A DNA stretch of 64,000 bases from Streptomyces sp. SPB162 (GTDB lineage: Bacteria; Actinomycetota; Actinomycetes; Streptomycetales; Streptomycetaceae), in assembly GCF_029504575.1 (NCBI RefSeq), contig NZ_JAQFII010000001.1, forward strand, positions 6,021,001-6,085,000, read 5' to 3'. Position 1 is the first letter of the stretch, and each line of letters starts with the position of its first letter. Shown here piece after piece: positions 19,369 to 28,779 of this stretch. A program made the translations under genes and the position numbers. Below the pieces are notes generated by a model. It did not search any database. It worked only from the letters and a program-made list of their open reading frames with translations, and was not told the origin of the DNA.

Positions 19369-20301
19369 ATGCAGCATCGTAAATACCCCTTCATTGTGGG
19401 CTTCCTCATCGTTCCGCTGGTCCTGTACATCACCTTCGTGGTCTGGCCGTACATTCAGACGTTCGGCTACTCGCTCACGGACTGGTCCGGACAGTCGCAG
19501 ACCTTCAACTTCGTGGGCTTCGACAACTACACCAAGCTCTTCCACGACGACGTGTTCGTGACGGCGATCGAGCACAACATCCTGCTGCTGATCTTCCTGC
19601 CGGTGATCACCATCCTGCTGGCGCTGTTCTTCGCCTTCATGGTGAACGTCGGCGGCCGCGAGACCTCGGGGGGCGTCCAGGGCGTCCGCGGGGCCGGGTT
19701 CTACAAGATCATCTACTTCTTCCCGCAGGTCCTGTCGGTGGCCATCCTCATCGTGCTGTTCGGCGCGGTCTACCGCAGCGACGGGGCCGGTCTGCTCAAC
19801 GGCCTGCTGCTGAAGCTGCACCTGATCGACGCGTCGAACCCGATCGAATGGCTCAACAGCCCGAACCTGGTGCTGTGGTGCCTGCTGGCCGTGCAGGTCT
19901 GGGCCGGCGTCGGCTTCTACCTGGTGCTGTTCTCCGCGGCGATGACGTCCATCCCGAAGGACATCTACGAGGCGGCGCTGCTGGACGGCGCCGGGCGCTC
20001 GCAGACGTTCTTCAAGGTCACCCTGCCGCTGCTGTGGGACAGCATCCAGACGTCCTGGGTCTACATCTCGATCTTCGCGATGGACTTCTTCGCCCTGGTG
20101 TCCGGTCTGACCACGGGCACCGGCTACGGCGGTGGACCCGACCACCACAGCGAGGTCATGGCGACCTATCTGATGCGCAACTTCCTGTTCTTCGGGAAGA
20201 GCGGCTACGCCTGCGCGCAGGGCGTCATCATGATGCTGCTGACCTTGATCGTTTCCGCTGTCACGCTCCGGGTCTCCCGCCGTGACCGCATCGAGTTCTG
20301 A
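19369..20301 (+). CDS. ngcF: Sugar ABC transporter permease (NgcF-like)
   Basis: 310 residues with six membrane segments (VGFLIVPLVLYITFVVWPYI first) and the EAA loop YEAALLDGAGRSQTFFKVTL that docks the ATPase. MalF/UgpA-type inner membrane subunit. It follows the binding protein by about 80 bases and precedes the second permease by 13 bases, so all three form one operon for chitobiose/GlcNAc-type uptake. Confidence 0.87.
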   Translation: MQHRKYPFIVGFLIVPLVLYITFVVWPYIQTFGYSLTDWSGQSQTFNFVGFDNYTKLFHDDVFVTAIEHNILLLIFLPVITILLALFFAFMVNVGGRETSGGVQGVRGAGFYKIIYFFPQVLSVAILIVLFGAVYRSDGAGLLNGLLLKLHLIDASNPIEWLNSPNLVLWCLLAVQVWAGVGFYLVLFSAAMTSIPKDIYEAALLDGAGRSQTFFKVTLPLLWDSIQTSWVYISIFAMDFFALVSGLTTGTGYGGGPDHHSEVMATYLMRNFLFFGKSGYACAQGVIMMLLTLIVSAVTLRVSRRDRIEF

Positions 20302-20314
20302 GCGGGGAAGCATC

Positions 20315-21259
20315 ATGACCACACCTACGACGGAGCCCAAGACCGGACTCCAGGGCGCGGTCCCCGTGCAGGGGATCACACCGCGGGACGTGTCCGGTGG
20401 CGGCCCGAAGCGTGACGGCTCGGGTGGCCGCGTACTCAACGTCTTCTCGCACGGCTTCCTGGCCCTGTGGGCGGTGATGATCATCTTCCCGCTCCTGTGG
20501 ATCATCGTCAGCGCGTTCAAGAACAACGCCGAGATCGGGAACAGCGCCTGGTCCTGGCCGTCGCACTGGGGCTTCGACGCCTTCACCCGCGCCTGGGACA
20601 AGGGCATCGGCGACTTCTTCCTGAACACCCTGATCGTGATGGTGTTCTCGGTGCCGCTGACGATGCTGCTCGGGTCGATGGTGGCCTACGTGCTGGCCCG
20701 GTACGACTTCCCCGGCAACCGGTTCATCTACTTCCTGTTCGTCGGCGGGGCGATGTTCCCGTACTTCCTGGCGCTGGTGCCGCTGTTCTTCATGGTGAAG
20801 AACCTCGGCATGCTGAACACGTACCAGGGGCTGATCCTGGTGTACGTCGCGTACTCGCTGCCGTTCACGGTGTTCTTCATGCACTCGTTCTTCCGGACGC
20901 TGCCGACCGCGATCCACGAGGCGGCGGTGCTGGACGGGGCCTCGCACAGCAGGGTCTTCTTCAGCATCATGATGCCGTTGGCCAAGCCCGGCCTGCTCAG
21001 CGTCGGCATCTTCAACGTGCTCGGCCAGTGGAACCAGTACGTACTGCCGGTCACGCTCATGCAGCAGCAGCACAGCACCGACCCCGATCACTCCATGCTC
21101 GCGCAGGGGTTGGTGAACCTGGCGCTGGCGCAGGGGTACGCGGGCGACTACCCGGCCCTCTTCGCCGGCATGGTGATCGCCATGCTGCCGGTGCTGGTGG
21201 TCTACCTCTCGTTCCAGAGCCAGGTCCAGGCGGGCCTGACCGCGGGGACGCTGAAGTAA
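20315..21259 (+). CDS. ngcG: Sugar ABC transporter permease (NgcG-like)
   Basis: 314 residues from ATG 20315. Six membrane segments, with a first span LALWAVMIIFPLLWIIVSAF and the EAA motif IHEAAVLDGASHSRVFFSIM. MalG/UgpE-type partner of the preceding permease. No ATP-binding gene is attached. The stop is followed within 70 bases by a very strong hairpin that closes the operon. Confidence 0.87.
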   Translation: MTTPTTEPKTGLQGAVPVQGITPRDVSGGGPKRDGSGGRVLNVFSHGFLALWAVMIIFPLLWIIVSAFKNNAEIGNSAWSWPSHWGFDAFTRAWDKGIGDFFLNTLIVMVFSVPLTMLLGSMVAYVLARYDFPGNRFIYFLFVGGAMFPYFLALVPLFFMVKNLGMLNTYQGLILVYVAYSLPFTVFFMHSFFRTLPTAIHEAAVLDGASHSRVFFSIMMPLAKPGLLSVGIFNVLGQWNQYVLPVTLMQQQHSTDPDHSMLAQGLVNLALAQGYAGDYPALFAGMVIAMLPVLVVYLSFQSQVQAGLTAGTLK

Positions 21260-21326
21260 CGCCTGCCATGCGGCGGGCGCCCCGCGGCCTCCGCCTCGTG
21301 GCGACAGCGACCGCGTGCCGCACCAC

Positions 21327-21362
21327 GGCCCGGGTACCGGTGATCGCACCGGTACCCGGGCC
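21327..21362 (+). terminator. Perfect 16-bp-stem hairpin after ngcG
   Basis: GGCCCGGGTACCGGTG and CACCGGTACCCGGGCC are exact reverse complements around ATCG. It is one of the strongest hairpins in the window. Confidence 0.8.
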
Positions 21363-21391
21363 GCGGCGTTGCCGGAGGGATGCCGGGCCCG

Positions 21392-21457
21392 CCCGGACGC
21401 TGCCGTCTCCGCGCCCGGACGCTGCCGTCTCCGCGCCAGGACGCTGCCGTCCCCGCA
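21392..21457. repeat. 22-bp tandem repeat, three copies
   Basis: CCCGGACGCTGCCGTCTCCG starts each 22-base unit; GGACGCTGCCGT recurs at 21395, 21417 and 21439. Copies 1 and 2 are identical and copy 3 has two changes. Non-coding, between the ngcG terminator and the ROK gene. Confidence 0.75.
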
Positions 21458-21645
21458 CGGCGCCGTCCGGCACCGGGCACGATCACCTTGTGTACGGGCT
21501 CGTCCGCCGAGTCCGGCGCGGAAGGGCCGCCGGGCCGGGCCGGGTCTTCCCTCCGTGACGTCCTGAGGTGCTGAGGGGGCGCGGGCGACCTGTGACGCAT
21601 CGGGCTTTCCGTCGCAGAATGGTCTCAGCCCTTGACGGGACATCA

Positions 21646-21666
21646 CCCTAAAGGCTCAGCTTAGGG
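21646..21666. promoter_or_regulatory. Inverted repeat upstream of rok gene
   Basis: CCCTAA-N9-TTAGGG, about 90 bases before the ROK start codon, with TTGACG nine bases upstream as a possible -35. A candidate autoregulatory site. Confidence 0.4.
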
Positions 21667-21758
21667 TTCACATGTTGTAGACGACGGGGTCTCATTGGTG
21701 CGGCCTCGTCCGTTCGGGCGGCGGTTTGTACCGCCTGCCGAGGCAGGAGTGGATGGTC

Positions 21759-22973
21759 GTGGAGACTCCGGGATCGCAGTCATCGCTGCACCGGGCCAAT
21801 CTCGAGCGCGTGGTGCGCGCCGTACGGTTGGCAGGCTCGCTCACCCAGGCGGAGATCGCCCGGAGTACCGGGCTGTCCGCCGCCACGGTCTCCAATATCG
21901 TCCGGGAGCTGCGGGACAACGGAACGGTGCAGGTCACGCCTACCTCCTCGGGGGGAAGACGGGCCCGCAGCGTTGCGCTGTCCGGCGATGTCGGCATCGT
22001 CGTCGGCGTGGACTTCGGCCACTCCCACCTGCGGGTCGCGGTGGGGAACCTGGCGCACCAGGTGCTGGCCGAGCAGTCCGAGCCCATCGACGTGGACGCC
22101 TCCGCGTCCCAGGGCTTCGACCGGGCCGAGCAGCTGGTCGCCCAGCTGATCGAGTCGACCGGCATCGGCGTGGACAAGGTGCTCGGAGTCGGCCTCGGTG
22201 TCCCCGGCCCCATCGACGTGGAGTCCGGGGCGATCGGATCGACCGCGATCCTGCCCGGCTGGAGTGGCATCAACCCACGTCAGGAGCTGTCCGACCGACT
22301 CGGCATGCCCGTGCAGGTGGACAACGACGCCAACCTCGGGGCGCTCGGCGAACTGGTGTGGGGCGGCGGCCGCGGGGTGCGGGACCTGGCCTACATCAAG
22401 GTCGCCAGCGGCGTCGGCGCGGGCCTGGTGATAGACGGCCGGATCTACCGTGGCCCGGGCGGCACGGCGGGCGAGATCGGGCACATCACGCTGGACGAGT
22501 CGGGCCCGGTGTGCCGCTGCGGCAACCGCGGCTGCCTGGAGACCTTCACCGCCGCCCGCTACACCCTGGAACTTCTGCGCAGCAGTCACGGCGCCGATCT
22601 GACGGTGCCGCGCATGGTGCAGTACGCCCGCGAGGGCGATCCAGGCTGCCGCCGGGTGATCGCGGACGTGGGGCGGCACATCGGCATGGGCGTGGCCAGT
22701 CTCTGCAACCTCCTGAACCCCAGCAGGGTCGTTCTCGGGGGCGATCTCGCGGAGGCCGGCGAGTTGGTGCTGGGGCCGATCCGGGAGTCGGTGGCGCGCT
22801 ACGCCATCCCCAGCGCGGCCCGGCAGTTGTCGATCGTCCCCGGCGGTCTCGGTGCCCGCGCGGAAGTGCTCGGCGCGCTGGCCCTGGTGCTGAGCGAAAT
22901 GGGCGATTCGACCCTTCTTGATGGGAATGCTCCCGCAGCGGTCCCGGCGCTTTCGGCGCAGCGACCTGCATAA
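21759..22973 (+). CDS. rok7B7: ROK-family transcriptional regulator (Rok7B7-like)
   Basis: 404 residues from GTG 21759 (AGGAG nine bases upstream; ATG 21753 is too close to it). N-terminal winged helix-turn-helix AEIARSTGLSAATVSNIVRE, then a ROK sugar-kinase-like fold with GVDFGHSHLRVAVGN (phosphate loop), GVGLGVPGPIDVESG, VDNDANLGALGE, and the zinc motif CRCGNRGCLE preceded by GEIGHITL. It lies between ngcEFG and xylFGH. In S. coelicolor the equivalent protein affects xylose uptake, carbon control and antibiotic production (established for SCO6008). It should bind operators before both transporters. Confidence 0.9.
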   Translation: METPGSQSSLHRANLERVVRAVRLAGSLTQAEIARSTGLSAATVSNIVRELRDNGTVQVTPTSSGGRRARSVALSGDVGIVVGVDFGHSHLRVAVGNLAHQVLAEQSEPIDVDASASQGFDRAEQLVAQLIESTGIGVDKVLGVGLGVPGPIDVESGAIGSTAILPGWSGINPRQELSDRLGMPVQVDNDANLGALGELVWGGGRGVRDLAYIKVASGVGAGLVIDGRIYRGPGGTAGEIGHITLDESGPVCRCGNRGCLETFTAARYTLELLRSSHGADLTVPRMVQYAREGDPGCRRVIADVGRHIGMGVASLCNLLNPSRVVLGGDLAEAGELVLGPIRESVARYAIPSAARQLSIVPGGLGARAEVLGALALVLSEMGDSTLLDGNAPAAVPALSAQRPA

Positions 22974-23002
22974 CCCTGGGTTCACACAGCTAACGATCCG
23001 CG

Positions 23003-23049
23003 CCGTTGCCATCTCGTTAAGTGTTTACTTATTGACGGCATGGCAACGG
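23003..23049. promoter_or_regulatory. xylF operator/promoter region
   Basis: TAAGT-GTTT-ACTTA (23018-23031) is an AT-rich 14-bp palindrome in very GC-rich DNA. It is enclosed by CCGTTGCCAT (23003-23012) and its exact reverse complement ATGGCAACGG (23040-23049). A likely operator, possibly for the adjacent ROK protein, 63 bases before the xylF start. Confidence 0.55.
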
Positions 23050-23111
23050 CGGAGTTGACTCACGTGAACCTCGGCCGCAGCGTTGCGGCCTCGTCAGGGA
23101 GGCACCTCAAA

Positions 23112-24194
23112 ATGAACGCAATGATGCGTCGCGCCGTTATCGGCTCCGTTGCCGTAACGATGGCCCTGTCCGTGGCCGCGTGCGGCAAGGCCGGAGACGA
23201 CAAGAAGTCCGACAGCAAGGACAACTCGATCGGCCTGCTCCTTCCGGAGAACGCGACGACGCGGTACGAGAAGTTCGACCGTCCGCTGATCGAAGCGAAG
23301 ATCAAGGCGCTCTGCTCCGACTGCAAGATCGAGTACGCCAACGCCGCGGGTGACGCAGCGAAGCAGGCGCAGCAGGTCAGCAGCATGATCACCAAGAAGG
23401 TCAAGGTCCTCATCCTGGACCCGCAGGACGCCGTCGGCATCAAGTCCTCGGTCCAGGCGGCCGTGGACGCGGGCATCAAGGTCGTGGCGTACGACCGCTT
23501 CGCGCAGGGCCCGGTCTCGTCCTACGTCTCCTACGACAACGAGAAGGTCGGCGAGCTGCAGGGCCAGGCCCTCCTGGACTCCCTGGGCGCCAAGGCGACC
23601 CCGACTGCCAACGTTGTCATGATCAACGGTGACGACGCCGACCCGAACGCCGCGATGTTCAAGGCCGGTGCCCACAAGGTGCTGGACGGCAAGGTCAAGA
23701 TCGCGTACGAGCAGAGCGGTCTGTGGAAGGACACCGTCGCCAACCAGAAGGTCACGGCGGCCATAACCCAGATCGGCGCCAAGAACATCGCCGGTGTCTA
23801 CTCCGCCAACGACGGCATGGCCGGCGGTATCGCCACCGCCCTCAAGGGCGCCGGCATCAACCCGCCGCTGACCGGTCAGGACGCCGAGCTCCCCGGCATC
23901 CAGCGGATCCTCGCGGACCAGCAGTACAGCACCATCTACAAGGCCTACAAGCCCGAGGCCGACGCGACCGCCGAGATCGCGGTCAAGCTGCTCAAGGGCG
24001 AGGACATCAAGTCCGTCGCCGACATCACCGCGACCAGCGGCTCCGGCACCACCGTGCCCGCCAAGCTGTTCACCGCGGTGTCGGTGACCAAGGCCAACAT
24101 CAAGGACACGGTCGTCAAGGACCAGCTCTACACCGTGGCCCAGATCTGCACCGCTGACTTCGCCGCCGCCTGCAAGGCTGCCGGCATTCAGTAA
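23112..24194 (+). CDS. xylF: D-xylose-type substrate-binding lipoprotein
   Basis: 360 residues from ATG 23112, with GGGAGG upstream. The signal peptide ends in the lipobox S-V-A-A-C. The mature part is a periplasmic-binding-protein family 4 fold of the XylF/RbsB type: IGLLLPENATTRYEKFDRP, VKVLILDPQDAVGIKSSV, GVYSANDGMAGGIATALKGA and TGQDAELPGIQRILADQQYS. Two C-terminal cysteines (ICTADFAAACKA) may form a disulphide. The first gene of the xylFGH unit, probably the most expressed because a hairpin pair separates it from xylG. Confidence 0.9.
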   Translation: MNAMMRRAVIGSVAVTMALSVAACGKAGDDKKSDSKDNSIGLLLPENATTRYEKFDRPLIEAKIKALCSDCKIEYANAAGDAAKQAQQVSSMITKKVKVLILDPQDAVGIKSSVQAAVDAGIKVVAYDRFAQGPVSSYVSYDNEKVGELQGQALLDSLGAKATPTANVVMINGDDADPNAAMFKAGAHKVLDGKVKIAYEQSGLWKDTVANQKVTAAITQIGAKNIAGVYSANDGMAGGIATALKGAGINPPLTGQDAELPGIQRILADQQYSTIYKAYKPEADATAEIAVKLLKGEDIKSVADITATSGSGTTVPAKLFTAVSVTKANIKDTVVKDQLYTVAQICTADFAAACKAAGIQ

Positions 24195-24195
24195 A

Positions 24196-24283
24196 AACCC
24201 CGGGGCCCGACGGGCCCCCGGTTCCGTAGAGCCTGTCCGGCGCCCCACCCACCATCCATACCCCGCTGCGGGTGGGGCGCCGG
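24196..24283 (+). terminator. Double hairpin between xylF and xylG
   Basis: The first stem-loop (GGGGCCCGACGGGCCCC) follows the xylF stop directly. The second has perfect 14-bp arms, CCGGCGCCCCACCC (24237-24250) and GGGTGGGGCGCCGG (24270-24283). Its position suggests partial termination or mRNA stabilisation that favours the binding protein. Confidence 0.65.
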
Positions 24284-24416
24284 GCGGAAACGCTTACGGG
24301 ACAAGGGTCTTACCCCCACGTTCTGACTTTGTCATCCTGTGCTTCTTGCACGTCCTTCCGCGCCTCTCGCAGGGCGCGGCATCCCCGCCGGTCAGGCGGC
24401 GAAGGAGATGGTTCAC

Positions 24417-25196
24417 GTGTCCGCTACGCCCGTGTTGGCGTTGCGCGGAGTCTCCAAGCGATTCGGTGCGGTGCAAGCCCTCACCGATGTCGAGCTGGAG
24501 GTCCATGCCGGAGAGGTCGTCGCGCTGGTCGGCGACAACGGCGCCGGTAAGTCCACTCTGGTCAAGACGATCGCCGGTGTGCACCCGATCGACGAAGGCG
24601 TCATCGAGTGGGAGGGTTCGCCGGTCGCCATCAACCGGCCCCACGACGCCCAGGGTCTCGGCGTCGCCACCGTTTACCAGGACCTCGCGCTGTGCGACAA
24701 CCTCGACGTTGTCGGCAATCTCTACCTCGGGCGCGAACTGCGCCGTGGGTTCGCGCTCGACGAGGTGACGATGGAGCAGCGCGCCCGCGAGCTGCTCGAC
24801 ACCCTGTCGATCCGCATCCCGAGCGTCCGGATCCCGATCGCGAGCCTTTCCGGTGGTCAGCGCCAGGTCGTCGCGATCGCCCGCGCCCTGATCGGCGACC
24901 CGAAGGTCGTCATCCTCGACGAGCCGACCGCCGCCCTCGGCGTCGAGCAGACCGCCCAGGTCCTCGACCTGGTCGAGCGGCTGCGCGAGCGCGGTCTCGC
25001 CGTCATCCTCATCAGCCACAACATGGCCGATGTGCGCGCCGTCGCCGACACCGTCGCGGTGCTGCGGCTGGGCAAGAACAACGGTTCCTTCCCGGTGAAG
25101 GACACCTCGCACGAAGAGATCATCGCCGCGATCACCGGGGCCACGGACAACGCCGTGACCCGTCGTCAGGCGCGCACCACGGAGGCGGCCAAGTGA
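24417..25196 (+). CDS. xylG: Sugar ABC transporter ATP-binding protein (XylG-like)
   Basis: 259 residues from GTG 24417, nine bases after AAGGAG; ATG 24408 overlaps that site and is unlikely. One ATPase cassette: Walker A VGDNGAGKST, Q-loop TVYQDLALCDNLD, signature SLSGGQRQVVAIARAL, Walker B KVVILDEPTAALG and switch His in LISHNM. Unlike RbsA-type proteins it has a single rather than a duplicated cassette, so it works as a dimer. Its stop overlaps the permease start (GTGA). Confidence 0.9.
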   Translation: MSATPVLALRGVSKRFGAVQALTDVELEVHAGEVVALVGDNGAGKSTLVKTIAGVHPIDEGVIEWEGSPVAINRPHDAQGLGVATVYQDLALCDNLDVVGNLYLGRELRRGFALDEVTMEQRARELLDTLSIRIPSVRIPIASLSGGQRQVVAIARALIGDPKVVILDEPTAALGVEQTAQVLDLVERLRERGLAVILISHNMADVRAVADTVAVLRLGKNNGSFPVKDTSHEEIIAAITGATDNAVTRRQARTTEAAK

Positions 25197-26486
25197 GCGA
25201 CAAGACGACACTCTCCAAGCAGGAACCGACGGCCGACGAGCCGCCGGCCGCGGTGGCGCAGGCCATCGACCCGCGGCTGCTCGTCCGCGAGCAGGGCTTC
25301 CGCGGTTACCTCTCGGAGTTCAAGCGCAAGCTGCGCGGCGGTGAGCTGGGCTCGCTGCCCGTGATCGTCGGCCTGATCATCATCTGGACCGTGTTCCAGT
25401 CCCAGGACAGCCTGTTCCTGAGCGCCGGGAACATGGTCAACATCACCTACTTCCTGGCCGCGACCGGCATGCTCTCCATCGGGCTGGTCTTCGTGCTGCT
25501 GCTCGGGGAGATCGACCTGTCGGTCGGCTCGGTCAGCGGTCTGGCGGCCGCGGTCTTCGCCGTCCTGTCCACGACGCACCATGTGAACCCGATCCTGGCG
25601 TTCTTCCTGACGATCGTCACGGGTGTCGTCATCGGCGTGATCCACGGGTTCTTCTTCGCCAAGATCGGCGTGCCGGCGTTCGTCGTCACCCTGGCCGGCT
25701 TCATGGGGTGGAACGGCCTCATGCAGTGGATCCTGGGCGACACCGGGAGCCTGTCGATCCAGGACAAGGGGCTGATGCACCTTCTCGGCCAGCGCTCGTT
25801 CTTCATGGACGCCGACATCGCCGGCGCCTACCTGCTGGCGGTGCTCGGCACCGTCTCGCTGCTGGTCGGTTCGCTCATCGAGCAGAGCCGCCGCCGCAAG
25901 GCCGGCGTGCCGTTCCGGCCGACCAGCGAGATCGTGATCCGAGCCGCCGCGCTGGCCGTCGCGGCCTTCGTGTCCGCGTACGTCCTCAACCGCGCCGCGG
26001 GTGTGCCCAACGCCCTGGTGATCTTCCTCGCCGCGCTGGTCATCTGTGACTTCGTGCTGCGGCGCACCTCGTACGGCCGCAAGATCTTCGCGGTCGGCGG
26101 CAACATCGAGGCGGCGCGCCGCGCCGGTATCAACGTCGCGATGATCCGCATCTCGGTCTTCGCGATCTCCGGCGGCTTCGCGGCGCTCGGCGGTCTCTTC
26201 CTGGCCGCCCAGACCTACACCGCGACGCTCGGCGCGGGCAGCGGCAACCTGCTGATGCTCGCCATCGCGGCGGCCGTCATCGGTGGCACCAGCCTCTTGC
26301 GGCGGGCGCGGCAGCGTCTGGTCGGCGCTGCTGGGCATGCTGGTCATCCAGTCCATCCAGACCGGTCTCGACCTGCTGAACATGAACACCGCGCTCCAGT
26401 ACATGATCACCGGTGGCGTGCTGCTCGCCGCCGTGGTCATCGACTCGGTGTCGCGCAAGACGCAGAAGGCCTCCGGCCGCGCGTAA
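25193..26486 (+). CDS. xylH: Xylose-type ABC permease (XylH-like), frameshifted as read
   Basis: About 430 residues when corrected, from GTG 25193. BPD-transp-2 family: many membrane spans (PVIVGLIIIWTVFQSQD, then LSIGLVFVLLLGEIDLSVGS, the conserved motif), GFMGWNGLMQWILGD and YGRKIFAVGGNIEAARRAGI. Near 26299 one extra base in CTCTTGCGGCGGGCG shifts the frame out of G-G-T-S-L-F-G-G-R-G-S-V-W. The remaining 60 codons (SALLGMLVIQSIQTGLDLLN) continue in another frame to TAA 26486. Probably a consensus error. Confidence 0.87.
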
Positions 26487-26533
26487 CGCTCCATCGCACA
26501 CACCTCCGCATGACGGCGGTGTGGCGGCACCGG

Positions 26534-26567
26534 CCCGGTGCGGGGATGATCATCCCTGCACCGGGCA
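26534..26567 (+). terminator. Terminator hairpin after xylH
   Basis: CCCGGTGCGGGGAT pairs with ATCCCTGCACCGGG (one mismatch) around GATC. Confidence 0.6.
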
Positions 26568-26681
26568 TTCGTGTTGCCGGGTGGACCGCGGGTGACAAAC
26601 GTCGCACGGGGCGCTCCACGGCGCCGCACGCGGAACATTAGACTCGACGGATCGACCAGTTCGACTGCATAGGAGGCACGG

Positions 26682-28610
26682 GTGCCGCTGCTGACCCGTA
26701 TCAAGGGACCGCGCGACCTCGACCGGCTCAGCCAGGAGCAGCTGGTGGAGCTGGCGGGCGAGATCCGTACCTTCCTCGTCGACGCGGTCTCCAAGACCGG
26801 CGGACACCTGGGCCCCAACCTCGGTGTGGTGGAACTGACCATCGCCCTGCACCGGGTCTTCGACTCACCGCGGGACAAGGTGCTCTTCGACACCGGGCAC
26901 CAGTCCTACGTGCACAAGCTGCTCACCGGGCGGCAGGACTTCAGCCGGCTCAAGAGCAAGGGCGGCCTGTCCGGCTACCCCTCGCGCGCCGAGTCCGCCC
27001 ACGACGTCATCGAGAACAGCCACGCCTCGACGGTGCTCGGCTGGGCCGACGGCCTGGCCAAGGCCAACGAGGTGCTCGGCAGGCAGGACCACGTGGTGGC
27101 CGTCATCGGTGACGGCGCGCTGACCGGCGGGATGGCCTGGGAGGCGCTGAACAACATCGCCGCCGCCGGGGACCGGCCGCTCGTCATCGTCGTCAACGAC
27201 AACGAGCGCAGCTACGCCCCGACGATCGGCGGACTCGCCGACCACCTCGCGACGCTGCGCACCACCGACGGCTACGAGCGCTTCCTGTCCCGCACGAGGG
27301 ACCTGCTGGAGCGCACCCCGCTCATCGGGCAGCCGCTGTACGAGACGCTGCACGGCGCCAAGAAGGGCCTCAAGGACTTCATCGCCCCGCAGGGCATGTT
27401 CGAGGACCTGGGCCTGAAGTACGTCGGCCCGATCGACGGCCACGACGTGGAGGCGCTGGAGTCGGCGCTGCAGCGCGCCAAGCGCTTCGGCGGCCCGGTC
27501 ATCGTGCACTGCCTCACCGAGAAGGGCCGCGGCTACCGCCCGGCCGAGCAGGACGAGGCGGACCGCTTCCACGGCATCGGGCCGATCCACCCGGACACCG
27601 GCCTGCCGATCGCCGCCTCCGGCGCCGACTGGACCTCGGTCTTCGGCGAGGAGATGGTCAAGCTCGGCCGCGAGCGCGAGGACATCGTCGCGATCACCGC
27701 CGCGATGTTGCAGCCGGTCGGCCTGGACAGGTTCGCGAAGGTCTTCCCGAACCGGGTCTACGACGTCGGCATCGCCGAGCAGCACGCCGCCACGTCGGCG
27801 GCGGGCCTGGCCACCGGCGGGCTGCACCCGGTCTTCGCGGTGTACGCGACGTTCCTGAACCGCGCGTTCGACCAGGTGCTGATGGACGTGGCGCTGCACA
27901 AGTGCGGCGTGACCTTCGTCCTGGACCGGGCCGGTGTCACCGGCACCGACGGCGCCTCGCACAACGGCATGTGGGACATGTCGATCCTCCAGGTCGTGCC
28001 CGGCCTGCGGATCGCCGCCCCGCGCGACGCCGACCAGGTCCGCGCCCAACTGCGCGAGGCCGTCGAGGTCGATGACGCGCCCACCGTCGTCCGGTACTCC
28101 AAGGGCGCGGTCGGCCCGGCGGTCAAGGCCGTCGGCCGGGTCGGCGGCATGGACGTGCTCCGCAAGGCGCCCGAAGGGGAGCGGCCCGACGTCCTGCTGG
28201 TGTCGGTCGGCGCCCTCGCCCCGATGTGCCTGGAGATCGCCGACCTGCTCGACGCCCAGGGCATCACCACCACCGTCGTCGACCCGCGCTGGGTCAAGCC
28301 GGTGGACGCGGCGCTGCCCGGACTCGCGGCCGGACACCGCGTCGTGGTCACCGTCGAGGACAACTGCCGGGTCGGCGGCGTCGGCTCGGCGATCTCCCAG
28401 GCGCTGCGCGACGCGGACGTGGACATGCCGCTGCGCGACTTCGGCATCCCGTCGGAGTTCCTGGACCACGCTTCCCGCAAGGAGGTCATGGCCGAGATCG
28501 GGCTGACCGCGCCCGACATCGCGCGCCAGGTCACCGGCCTGGTGGCGACGATCGACGGCCGGTTCGGCGAGCGCGTCGACTCGGCCGAGCCCGCGGCGGT
28601 CAGCGACTGA
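26682..28610 (+). CDS. dxs: 1-deoxy-D-xylulose-5-phosphate synthase
   Basis: 642 residues, full length. Condenses pyruvate and glyceraldehyde 3-phosphate, the first step of the MEP isoprenoid pathway. The thiamine diphosphate motif is VVAVIGDGALTGGMAWEALN, continuing N-N-I. HLGPNLGVVELTIALH and FDTGHQSYVHKLLTGRQ lie in the N-terminal domain, and FVLDRAGVTGTDGASHNGMW in the transketolase-like domain. The start is GTG at 26682, preceded by AGGAGG. A single gene followed by a perfect hairpin. Streptomyces often carry two dxs genes; this matches the position of the one at SCO6013 (recalled). Confidence 0.95.
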   Translation: MPLLTRIKGPRDLDRLSQEQLVELAGEIRTFLVDAVSKTGGHLGPNLGVVELTIALHRVFDSPRDKVLFDTGHQSYVHKLLTGRQDFSRLKSKGGLSGYPSRAESAHDVIENSHASTVLGWADGLAKANEVLGRQDHVVAVIGDGALTGGMAWEALNNIAAAGDRPLVIVVNDNERSYAPTIGGLADHLATLRTTDGYERFLSRTRDLLERTPLIGQPLYETLHGAKKGLKDFIAPQGMFEDLGLKYVGPIDGHDVEALESALQRAKRFGGPVIVHCLTEKGRGYRPAEQDEADRFHGIGPIHPDTGLPIAASGADWTSVFGEEMVKLGREREDIVAITAAMLQPVGLDRFAKVFPNRVYDVGIAEQHAATSAAGLATGGLHPVFAVYATFLNRAFDQVLMDVALHKCGVTFVLDRAGVTGTDGASHNGMWDMSILQVVPGLRIAAPRDADQVRAQLREAVEVDDAPTVVRYSKGAVGPAVKAVGRVGGMDVLRKAPEGERPDVLLVSVGALAPMCLEIADLLDAQGITTTVVDPRWVKPVDAALPGLAAGHRVVVTVEDNCRVGGVGSAISQALRDADVDMPLRDFGIPSEFLDHASRKEVMAEIGLTAPDIARQVTGLVATIDGRFGERVDSAEPAAVSD

Positions 28611-28635
28611 GGTCGGCTCCGCGGAACTGGCGTAC

Positions 28636-28667
28636 GAGGGGGTCCACCCATCCGGGTGGACCCCCTC
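28636..28667 (+). terminator. Terminator hairpin after dxs
   Basis: GAGGGGGTCCACCC and GGGTGGACCCCCTC are exact complements around ATCC. Confidence 0.8.
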
Positions 28668-28779
28668 ACGCATTGGCCCAGGCATAGGCGCGCCTATTCG
28701 GGTGAAGCGACCCACGGGAGTGGAGTGGCGACTGCCGACGCTCCCCACCCTGTCGGCAGGACGAACAGGAGGCGCGCCG

